60,402 nucleotides of DNA, from contig CACGKR010000002.1 of assembly GCA_902573705.1 (NCBI GenBank), positions 1-60,402 on the forward strand, in the 5' to 3' direction. Of this stretch, positions 21,964-30,600 are shown one piece after another; position 1 is the first letter of the stretch, and each line of letters starts with the position of its first letter. Position numbers and translations under genes: made by a program. The notes under the pieces were generated by a model. That model ran no database searches and was not told the DNA's origin. It worked only from the letters and a program-made list of their open reading frames with translations. The DNA is from an uncultured Pelagibacteraceae bacterium. Lineage in GTDB: Bacteria > Pseudomonadota > Alphaproteobacteria > Pelagibacterales > Pelagibacteraceae.

Positions 21964-23334
21964 TTGTCAACTTCATACAAACTTACTAAAGACCCCATAT
22001 GGTTTTTACTTCGTAAAGTTACGATACCAGCAAGCGTTGGATCTCTCTTTCAAACATTTTATAATCTTGTTGATACTTGGTTTGCAGGAAGAATTTCAGC
22101 AGAAGCGATAGGTGCAATAGCTAAATCATTTCCAATTTACTTTACCATAATTGCTGTTGGTGTTGGCATAGGTGCAGCCACCAATGCAATGATTGGTAAC
22201 TCTATAGGTGAAAAAAAAGAAAGAGTAGCCTCTATGTATATAGCTCAATCTTTAATATTTGCTTTATTAGTTTCATTTCTAGTAACAATTTTTGGTTTAA
22301 ATGCTTCTAATTTTCTTCTTGGGGTTATGGGTTCAGATACCGCTGGCATAACACTTACACGAGAATATTTAGATATTATTTTTTATGGAACTTTTATTGT
22401 ATTGATACAAATTTCTTTAAATGGAACATTAAATGCGCAAGGTGACACAAAAAGTTATAGAAATGTATTAATATTTAGTTTTTTTTTAAATATTTTTTTG
22501 AATCCTCTTTTTATCTGGGGGTATGGTATTGTACCTGCTTTCGGTATTGCTGGACTTGCTATAGCAACAGTAATCTCTCAATTAATTGGAACAATTTATT
22601 TAGCTTACAAAGTTAATAATTGTAAAATAAGAGAATACTTAAAATTAGTGTGTTTTATTCCTAAGTTTGAATATTTAAATCCTTTAACAAGACAATCTGT
22701 GCCAGTCATGTTCAGCATGTTATTCATCGGAGTTGGAATTTTTAATATTCTGTATTTCATTGGTCAGTTTGGTGATTTAGCTACTGCAGGATATGGAGCA
22801 GCTTTAAGAGTAGAACAAGTTTTTTTACTTCCAGTTATTGGATTAAATACAGCGGTACTTTCAATCGGAGGTCAAAACTTTGGCGCGAAAGCTTTTAATA
22901 GGATTAGAGAGTTATACAAAAAAGCTTTATTTTTTGGATGCTCTTTTATGGCCGTTGCAGGTATAATATTGTTTTTTGGAGCTGAGTTTTTTGTTTCTTT
23001 GTTTACTGATAATCAAGAAGCAATAAAGCATGGTGCTATTTATTTAAAAGTTGCAGCTTTGATTGGTCCAATTTATCCAGTTTTCTTTATTACTACAGCT
23101 GTATTTCAAGCTGTAAAAAAACCTCTTTATAGTCTTTATTTAAGTATATTAAGACTAACAGCGTTTCCTTTTTTAAGTTTATGGTACATAATAAATATAA
23201 GAGGAGGTGACTATGAAGATATTTTTTATACAATCATGGTAACAAATTGGATAATGGGAATTGCACTTTTAATATTTATTGGCTATTTTTTAAATAATGT
23301 TTTTAAACAAAATAAAACTCTTTTTAGTTATTAA
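21964..23334 (+). CDS. MATE family efflux transporter (TTG start)
   Basis: PIWFLLRKVTIPASVGSLFQTFYNLVDTWFAGRIS and multiple TM segments typical of MATE proteins. Confidence 0.88.
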   Translation: MSTSYKLTKDPIWFLLRKVTIPASVGSLFQTFYNLVDTWFAGRISAEAIGAIAKSFPIYFTIIAVGVGIGAATNAMIGNSIGEKKERVASMYIAQSLIFALLVSFLVTIFGLNASNFLLGVMGSDTAGITLTREYLDIIFYGTFIVLIQISLNGTLNAQGDTKSYRNVLIFSFFLNIFLNPLFIWGYGIVPAFGIAGLAIATVISQLIGTIYLAYKVNNCKIREYLKLVCFIPKFEYLNPLTRQSVPVMFSMLFIGVGIFNILYFIGQFGDLATAGYGAALRVEQVFLLPVIGLNTAVLSIGGQNFGAKAFNRIRELYKKALFFGCSFMAVAGIILFFGAEFFVSLFTDNQEAIKHGAIYLKVAALIGPIYPVFFITTAVFQAVKKPLYSLYLSILRLTAFPFLSLWYIINIRGGDYEDIFYTIMVTNWIMGIALLIFIGYFLNNVFKQNKTLFSY

Positions 23335-23776
23335 TATCTGTCTAATTTTTTTTTTCATAATATATAAAAATGTTAAATCTTATGAAATTAAGATAATTGA
23401 TGGTGATACTATTTATTTAAATGGTAAAAAGATAAGATTTTCTGGAATTGATACACCAGAATTAAAACAAACATGTAAGAAAGATGATGAAATTGTTAAT
23501 TGTGGTATCGAGGCAAAAAAATTATTAATTAAAATAATTGGTAATAATAAGATAGATTGTGTAAATGAAGGCAAAGATCAATACAAAAGAACTTTAGCAG
23601 AATGTTTTGTGAATGGCCTAAGCTTATCTAGTTATTTAGTAAAAAATGGTTATGCGTTTGCCTATAGAAAATATTCAAAAAAGTTTGTTAAAGATGAAGA
23701 TTATGCAAGAGATAATAATCTTGGTATGTGGTCTATGAATTTTGAGTTCCCTTGGGATTATAGAAAAAAAAATTAA
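23297..23776 (+). CDS. Staphylococcal nuclease-like (thermonuclease) domain protein, membrane-anchored/exported
   Basis: IIDGDTIYLNGKKIRFSGIDTPELKQ, DQYKRTLAECFVNGLSLSSYLVKNGYAFAYRKYSKKF; hydrophobic N-terminus. Confidence 0.88.
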   Translation: MFLNKIKLFLVINICLIFFFIIYKNVKSYEIKIIDGDTIYLNGKKIRFSGIDTPELKQTCKKDDEIVNCGIEAKKLLIKIIGNNKIDCVNEGKDQYKRTLAECFVNGLSLSSYLVKNGYAFAYRKYSKKFVKDEDYARDNNLGMWSMNFEFPWDYRKKN

Positions 23777-24504
23777 TCCTTATTCAATTTTTTCTCTAAT
23801 TTTCTTACTAGAAACGAGACAATTAATATTAGCACCAAATATTCAAGAATTAAAAACGTATAAATTTCTAATGGTCTATAGGTTGTAACGACTAGCTCAT
23901 TTGCTTTTCTAGTTAAATCCCCTATACCAATTATAGATACTAATGAAGACATTTTTAAAACATAAACAAATTGATTTCCAATAGCAGGTAAAATATTCTT
24001 AATTGCTTGAGGAAGAATTACTAAACGTAATTTTCTAAAAAAACTTAGCCCCAATGAACTTCCTGCTTCCCATTGAGATTTTTTAATTGAATTTATACCC
24101 GCTCTAAAAATTTCAGCTTGAAAAGCACTTTCACTAATCGATAGAGCGATAATACCAGATATAAATGGACTAAAGCTTATACCTGTCATTATAGGTAAGC
24201 CATAATAAATCCATAAGATCAATACTAGAAGTGGGATTGCTCTAACTATTTCAACATATCCAATATTTATATAAGTTAGAAATCTACTTTTTGCTAAGGA
24301 GGGAATAGCTACTATAAAACCAATAATCATTGAAATAATTATTGAAACTACTGAAATATAAATTGTTGTAGTTAATCCACTTATTAAAAACTTAAGATTA
24401 GTTAGTCCCTCAAGATTATTTGGTGATAAAATTAACCAATTGAGTTCACTTTTTCCACATGAGGTTAAAGTTAGGATCAGGAGTAAAAAAAATAGATTTC
24501 TCAC
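23773..24504 (-). CDS. Polar amino-acid-type ABC transporter permease (HisM/GlnP family)
   Basis: TTIYISVVSIIISMIIGF, YVEIVRAIPLLVLILWIYYGLP, SAFQAEIFRAGINSIKKSQWEAGSSLGLS, ILPQAIKNILPAIGNQFVYVLK. Confidence 0.9.
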   Translation of the reverse strand: MRNLFFLLLILTLTSCGKSELNWLILSPNNLEGLTNLKFLISGLTTTIYISVVSIIISMIIGFIVAIPSLAKSRFLTYINIGYVEIVRAIPLLVLILWIYYGLPIMTGISFSPFISGIIALSISESAFQAEIFRAGINSIKKSQWEAGSSLGLSFFRKLRLVILPQAIKNILPAIGNQFVYVLKMSSLVSIIGIGDLTRKANELVVTTYRPLEIYTFLILEYLVLILIVSFLVRKLEKKLNKD

Positions 24505-24544
24505 TCCTTAATTTATAAAGAATTAAAAATTAATTACTAATTTA

Positions 24545-25312
24545 TTATAAGCTTTTTAAATTATATTTCGCCAATAACTTAGTAAAGAAGCCTGATGATT
24601 TTTTGTTTTTTATCCAATCATTAACGTAACTGTTCCATTTATCATCGCCTTTTGGAACCATCATTGCTAAAAAAGCTGGATTTTTTTCTCCATCAGGCAC
24701 TATTGCTAATTGAGGATATTTTATAACTAACTTATTTGCTTCTGTAGAACTTGTTATATTTCCATCAGCTCTTCCAGCTAAAACTTCCTGAAAATCTCTG
24801 GCAGGAGCTTCTACTGAATTTAATTTTGACTTTGGAAAAAATTCTTTTGCTTTTTCCTCTTGAGATGTGCCAAGCGTTGTGGCGATTGTTACATCTGAAC
24901 TATTAAGCGATTCCCAAGTTGGAAATTTTTTTAAATTTTTTTTAAGAACGAGCGGAACAGTTCCATATTTATAATATGTGTCAGTAAATCCTGCTACTTC
25001 AGCTCTTTTTGGAGTTTTTGTCACGCTTGTTGAAATATCATATCTTTCAGATGTAATTCCAGAAACAATTGTCTTCCATTCAGCAGGCACAAATTCAATA
25101 TTTACACCCATATCTTTGGCTAATTCTTTCATTACATCAATATCAAACCCTTTATACTTGTTAGTAGCTGGATCCTTTATTGTCATAGGATCCCAATCAC
25201 CGGTAGTACCGACTTTTAAAACTCCTGAAGATAGAATTTTATCTAAATTTGAGTCTGCATTTAAAGAAAAGGGTAAAAAAGCAAATAATGCTATTAATAA
25301 TATTTTTTTCAT
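24545..25312 (-). CDS. Amino-acid ABC transporter substrate-binding protein (SBP family 3)
   Basis: Signal peptide, [63 protein letters not shown]. Confidence 0.92.
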   Translation of the reverse strand: MKKILLIALFAFLPFSLNADSNLDKILSSGVLKVGTTGDWDPMTIKDPATNKYKGFDIDVMKELAKDMGVNIEFVPAEWKTIVSGITSERYDISTSVTKTPKRAEVAGFTDTYYKYGTVPLVLKKNLKKFPTWESLNSSDVTIATTLGTSQEEKAKEFFPKSKLNSVEAPARDFQEVLAGRADGNITSSTEANKLVIKYPQLAIVPDGEKNPAFLAMMVPKGDDKWNSYVNDWIKNKKSSGFFTKLLAKYNLKSL

Positions 25313-25346
25313 AATCTTTATTAGCTTATTTAAAATTTAAATGAGA

Positions 25347-25910
25347 CTATAATCTTGACGCACTATCATTCATCCATGAGAATAAATGTTGAGAAAATGA
25401 ACGTCTTACAAAAAGATTTACTTCATTTTGGTTTTGATTATGAATAATTACATCAATTTTTGCGAGAATCGTTTGAATAATTGAGCCTTTTTTGACTTTA
25501 AAATCATTAAAATTAAATGGAGATCCAGTCTCAAATATATCAAAAATTTTATCACCTTTAATATTTATTAAAACAAATTGGTCAGTAACATTTGTCACAG
25601 CTCCTAGATTTTTTTCATAAATATTTTTACTAAGTAAATTCTCAGTTTCATAATCATTATTGTTAGGATCAGAAATCTCATTTGAGTGAATCATCCATTC
25701 GTCTGGACTTAGCCAAAGAGCTGTTAGTCTTTCACTTTTTGATGATGTATTAGCTTCAGTAGGTAATAATAAATTTAATGATTTACCAATTGAAGATAAA
25801 AATTCTCTTTTTTTTCCTCTTATAATTAATTTCATAACTGGTCTTATTTCTTTTATCTGCAAACCTGGGTATGATTTCTCTTCAGTTATTATATTAATAT
25901 AATCAAGCAT
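25347..25910 (-). CDS. soxG: Sarcosine oxidase gamma subunit
   Basis: ALWLSPDEWMIHS, VTDQFVLINIKG; overlaps 3' end of soxA. Confidence 0.85.
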   Translation of the reverse strand: MLDYINIITEEKSYPGLQIKEIRPVMKLIIRGKKREFLSSIGKSLNLLLPTEANTSSKSERLTALWLSPDEWMIHSNEISDPNNNDYETENLLSKNIYEKNLGAVTNVTDQFVLINIKGDKIFDIFETGSPFNFNDFKVKKGSIIQTILAKIDVIIHNQNQNEVNLFVRRSFSQHLFSWMNDSASRL

Positions 25911-28908
25911 TTAATCTTTTGTTATCCTTATCCAAAAAAACTGGATCTGCAACTGTTACATTAATCTTTTTATTTTCCATTGGTATAATTAATCTTTGAC
26001 CAATCATTTTTTTTCCACCTTTAATAACACCAAGAGCTATAGATTTTTTTAAGTTTGGACTATAATAACTTGAAGTAACATGACCCAACATTTCAATAGG
26101 TGATTTATTTATATCAGCAACTATTTGCGCACCCTCTTCAAGAACTTCTTCTGGGTCTTCTGTAAGTAGACCAACTAATTGTTTTCTATCTTCTCTTATT
26201 GTATCAGATCGATATAAAGATCTTTTTCCAATAAAATCATATTTCTTTTTACTAACTATCCAATCCATTTGTAAATCGATAGGTGTTACAGTTGCATCAG
26301 TATCTTGGCCGACAATTATAAATCCTTTTTCAGCTCTTAATAAATGCATGGTTTCTGTTCCATATGGAGTTATATTAAATTCTTTTCCAGCTTTTATACA
26401 TTTTTTCCATACTGACTCTCCATAATTAGCTTGAATATTTATCTCGTAACTATGCTCGCCTGTAAAACTTATTCTCATTACCCTACATTTAATTCCCTCA
26501 ATTTTTGCGTTTTTGTAAGACATATGACTAAAATTCTCATCTGACAAATCAAGATCTGGAATTACTTGAGAAATAATTTTCTTACTATTTGGGCCACAAA
26601 CACTAACCGTTGCATAGTGGTCAGTTACAGATGTTAAATAAACATCTAATTCAGGCCATTCAGTTTGTAAATAATCTTCCAATTTACCAAGGACAGTTGC
26701 TGCTCCACCAGTTGTTGTTGTCATTATATAGTGATTTTCACTTAATCTTGTAGTTACACCATCATCATAAACCATACCATCTTCGTTAAGCATTAATCCG
26801 TATCGACATTTTCCGATTGCAAGTTTTGACCAAGCGTTTGTATAAATCCTATTTAAAAATTCAGAAGCATCAGTTCCTTGAATATCAATTTTACCTAACG
26901 TGGATGCATCCAATATTCCTGCACTATCTCTTGCAGCTTTACTTTCTCTTTGAACTGCATCATGCATACTTTCCCCATTTTTTGGATAAAACCAAGCTCT
27001 TTTCCATTGTCCTACGTTTTCAAATTCAGCTTTATTTTGAACATGCCATTCATGGATAGGAGTTTTTCTAAAAATATCAAAATATTCACCAACATTTCTG
27101 CCAACAATTGTGCCAAAAGTAAGAGGAGTGTAGGGAGGTCTAAATGTTGTTGTGCCAAGCTCACCCATTTTAGATTTTGATGTTTCAGAAATTATGCCTA
27201 AAGCATGCATATTTCCTAGTTTCCCTTGGTCGGTTCCCATCCCTGTTGTGGTGTATCTTTTAACATGTTCTATTGATCTAAAACCCTCTCTTAAAGCCAA
27301 TTTAATATCTTTTGCTGTAGCATCATTTTGATAATCAACAAAAGGTTTTGTTTTTCCAATTACTTTGTCAGATGGAAGAAACCATATATTTCTTTTTGAT
27401 TTATTAAATGATGACTGAATTTCAAGATTATCGTAATCAGTTTTATTTATCTTTAAAAATTTTTTTAAAATCTTGGGCAAATTAAACAATATTTCATCTA
27501 AAGTAAAATCACCATTGCATGAACCTATGCTGATTTGGTCAGATGAATATGTATCGGGAATAAAAACTTGATCTTCATCTCTAAATTTTAATTTTCCACC
27601 TGATTGTGTAAAAAGATGTACTGCTGGTGTCCATCCACCTGAAATTCCAAGGCAATCACATGGAATTGATATTTTTGAACCAATTACCTTTTGACCATCC
27701 TTTGAAAGTTGCATTATTGAAACTTTATTAATTCTTTTGTACCCAGAGGTGTTGACCACAGTATAACCCTTATAAATTTTAATATTATGTTTCTCAGCTT
27801 CTTTTATTAATTTAGAATCAATTTCTTCTCTGTTGTCAATAATCGCCTCAATGTTAATTCCTTTTTTAAATAGGCTGTTTGCTGTTTCGTAAGCTGTATC
27901 ATTATTTGTAAAGAGAATATTTTTTTCTCCACATGCTACACCAAATAAACTTGCATATTTACCTATTGCTGAGGAAAGTAAAATACCCGGACGATCGTTA
28001 TTGTCAAAAATTAATGGTCTTTCTAAAGCTCCAGTTGCTGTTATTACTTTTTTTGCTCTTATTTTGAGTAGCTTATGACGAATCTTATTGTTTCTTTGTT
28101 CTAAGGGTAAATGATCTGTTAAATTTTCACGAGCTAGTAGAAAATTATATCCATGGAATGCAGCCACACTAGTTCTGGTTTTAATTTCTAAATTTTCAAT
28201 TTTTTTTATTTCATTAATTTCTTTCTCTAACCAAGAACTTGAAATTTGATTATTTATTTTAAAATGCTCTGAGTCTTGATAAATTGTCGATCCACCAAGA
28301 TAAGATTTTTCATCAACTAAAAGTGTTTTTAAACCGTTTTTTGCAGAAGTCTTTGCTGCCAATATACCTGAAATACCAGCCCCAATAACCAAAACATCAC
28401 AATGAATGTATCTATGTTCATAAATATCAGGATCTGGTTCAGTGGGTGATTTTCCTAATCCTGCAGATTTTCTAATAAAATATTCATATTTTTCCCAAAA
28501 GTTTGCTGGCCACATAAAAGTTTTATAATAAAAACCTGCGGGTAAAATTGGACTTAAAAAATTATTTATAGCACCTATATCAAAATTCACACTAGGCCAA
28601 CAATTTTGACTTGATGCATCAAGACCTTCATAAATTTCTATTTCAGTTGCCCTTACATTTGGCTCTGTTCTTGATGTATCGCTATGTAGTTGAACAATTG
28701 CATTGGGCTCTTCGGAACCAGCAGTCATTATTCCACGTGGTCTATGGTATTTAAAACTTCTTCCTATTAAATGAACATTATTTGCTAAAAGAGCAGAAGC
28801 TAATGTATCTCCCTTGTAGCCATAAAAAGTTTTATTGTTAAACTTAAATGAAATTTTATATGTCTCATCAATAAATTTACTAGTTTTAACTCTTAAATTT
28901 TTTGTCAT
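25903..28908 (-). CDS. soxA: Sarcosine oxidase alpha subunit (1001 aa)
   Basis: N-terminal Fer2_3-like region, VLVIGAGISGILAAKTSAKNGLKTLLVDE, C-terminal GcvT-like region; operon context with soxB/D/G. Confidence 0.93.
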   Translation of the reverse strand: MTKNLRVKTSKFIDETYKISFKFNNKTFYGYKGDTLASALLANNVHLIGRSFKYHRPRGIMTAGSEEPNAIVQLHSDTSRTEPNVRATEIEIYEGLDASSQNCWPSVNFDIGAINNFLSPILPAGFYYKTFMWPANFWEKYEYFIRKSAGLGKSPTEPDPDIYEHRYIHCDVLVIGAGISGILAAKTSAKNGLKTLLVDEKSYLGGSTIYQDSEHFKINNQISSSWLEKEINEIKKIENLEIKTRTSVAAFHGYNFLLARENLTDHLPLEQRNNKIRHKLLKIRAKKVITATGALERPLIFDNNDRPGILLSSAIGKYASLFGVACGEKNILFTNNDTAYETANSLFKKGINIEAIIDNREEIDSKLIKEAEKHNIKIYKGYTVVNTSGYKRINKVSIMQLSKDGQKVIGSKISIPCDCLGISGGWTPAVHLFTQSGGKLKFRDEDQVFIPDTYSSDQISIGSCNGDFTLDEILFNLPKILKKFLKINKTDYDNLEIQSSFNKSKRNIWFLPSDKVIGKTKPFVDYQNDATAKDIKLALREGFRSIEHVKRYTTTGMGTDQGKLGNMHALGIISETSKSKMGELGTTTFRPPYTPLTFGTIVGRNVGEYFDIFRKTPIHEWHVQNKAEFENVGQWKRAWFYPKNGESMHDAVQRESKAARDSAGILDASTLGKIDIQGTDASEFLNRIYTNAWSKLAIGKCRYGLMLNEDGMVYDDGVTTRLSENHYIMTTTTGGAATVLGKLEDYLQTEWPELDVYLTSVTDHYATVSVCGPNSKKIISQVIPDLDLSDENFSHMSYKNAKIEGIKCRVMRISFTGEHSYEINIQANYGESVWKKCIKAGKEFNITPYGTETMHLLRAEKGFIIVGQDTDATVTPIDLQMDWIVSKKKYDFIGKRSLYRSDTIREDRKQLVGLLTEDPEEVLEEGAQIVADINKSPIEMLGHVTSSYYSPNLKKSIALGVIKGGKKMIGQRLIIPMENKKINVTVADPVFLDKDNKRLNA

Positions 28909-28911
28909 AAA

Positions 28912-29187
28912 CTATTTAATTAGAGGTTTTTCACCCATTTTATAAACTGCTTTTATTTCATCGTTTGATGTGTCTCTAACTACATTAAACCACTTTCTAC
29001 ATCCGTGTATGTGGATCCATCTTTCAAATTGTATACCTTTGATATTTTTCCTCATAAATAAATACTCTGCCCATTCATCATCGCTTAATTCAGTTGGCTG
29101 TTTAGGTCTAACTATATGAGCTTCACCGCCAGCTTTGAATTCAGTTTGCTCTCTTTCACCACAGTACGGACAATTTATTATAAACAT
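28912..29187 (-). CDS. soxD: Sarcosine oxidase delta subunit
   Basis: MFIINCPYCGEREQTEFKAGGEAHIVRP..W.HIHGCRKWFNVVRDT. Confidence 0.95.
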   Translation of the reverse strand: MFIINCPYCGEREQTEFKAGGEAHIVRPKQPTELSDDEWAEYLFMRKNIKGIQFERWIHIHGCRKWFNVVRDTSNDEIKAVYKMGEKPLIK

Positions 29188-30441
29188 TAATGTGCTACTG
29201 CAGCTGCACCGTGCTCATCAACAAGATCACCACTTACGAATCTATTTATATTAAATGAAGCATTTAATTTATGTGGCTCATCATTAGCAATTGTATGAGC
29301 AAATAAATCGCCTGATCCAGGAGTTGCTTTAAATCCACCAGTTCCCCAACCGCAATTAAAATATAAACCTTTAATAGAGGTTTTACTAATTATTGGACTT
29401 GCATCTGGACAAATATCAACAATACCCCCCCCATTGTCTAAGCATTCTCATCCTACTAAATATTGGATATAGTTCTAAGATAGCGCTTAAAGTTCCCTCA
29501 ACAATTTCATGACTTCCTTTTTGTGAGTAAGAAATATAATCATCAGTACCTGCACCTATAACTAATTCTCCTTTGTCAGATTGACTTACATAGGCATGCA
29601 CTGCATTGGACATTACTACTGTATCAATAATTGGTTTGACTGGCTCTGAAACTAGAGCTTGAAGTGGTTTACTTTCTAAAGGTAGTCTTAGTCCGGCCAT
29701 GCTTGCAATCACACTAGAATGTCCCGCTGCAACTACTCCAATTTTTTTTGTTTTAATAAAACCTTTTGTTGTTTCAATACCCTCAACATCGTTACCGTTT
29801 CTCTTAATTCCTTTAACTTCACAATTTTGAATAATATCAACACCCATTTCGTCAGCACCTCTAGCATATCCCCATGCAACAGCATCATGCCTAGCTGTAC
29901 CAGCTCTTCTTTGTAAAGTTCCTCCTAAAACGGGATAACGAATGTCTGGTGATGTATTGATAATAGGACAAAATTTTTTAACTTCGTCAGTATTTAAGTA
30001 AATAGCATCTATACCATTAAGTCTATTTGCATGTGTTCTTCTTTTTAAATCTCTTACATCTTGTAAGTTATGTGCTAGGTTCATTACTCCTCTTTGACTA
30101 AACATCACATTATAATTAAGTTCTTGAGATAAACCTTCCCATATTTTTAAAGCGTGATCATAAAGACCTGCGCTTGCGTCCCATAGATAATTAGACCTTA
30201 TAATTGTTGTATTTCTTCCTGTGTTTCCACCACCAATCCATCCTTTTTCAACAACAGCAATATTTCTCATATTATGTTTTTTTGCTAAATAGTATGCTGT
30301 CGCTAGACCATGGCCACCACCTCCAATAATAATAGCTTCATACTCTTTTTTAGGCTCAGGATCTCTCCAAGCTTTCCCCCAATTTTCATGGTAAGAAAAA
30401 GCATTTTTTAATAATGTAAAAAATGAGTATTTATTTTTCAT
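29187..30441 (-). pseudogene. soxB: Sarcosine oxidase beta subunit, frameshifted at a G8 tract (sequencing error, slippage site or pseudogene)
   Basis: ORF 30441-29416 reads [23 protein letters not shown].. and ends ..[10 protein letters not shown]. One G fewer gives [83 protein letters not shown], ending at 29187. Confidence 0.93.
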
Positions 30442-30505
30442 AATTATTGAATAATTACTTTATAAATATTGATTATTCAATACAATCAAAAGTGTCAAAT
30501 TTCCT

Positions 30506-30597
30506 GGAAGAGTGGGTGAGAGGCTTAAACCAGTCGTTTGCTAAATGACCGTGCGAGGAAACTTGTACCGAGGGTTCGAATCCCTCCTCTTCCGCCA
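30506..30597 (+). tRNA. tRNA-Ser (anticodon GCU), CCA encoded
   Basis: Acceptor stem GGAAGAG/CTCTTCC, long variable arm, anticodon loop TTTGCTAAA, GGTTCGAATCC T-loop, G discriminator plus CCA. Confidence 0.95.
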
Positions 30598-30600
30598 GAT

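Noticed and set aside
24978-25340. 120-aa plus-strand ORF antisense to the binding protein
   Set aside because: Overlaps a confident SBP gene and has no family features.
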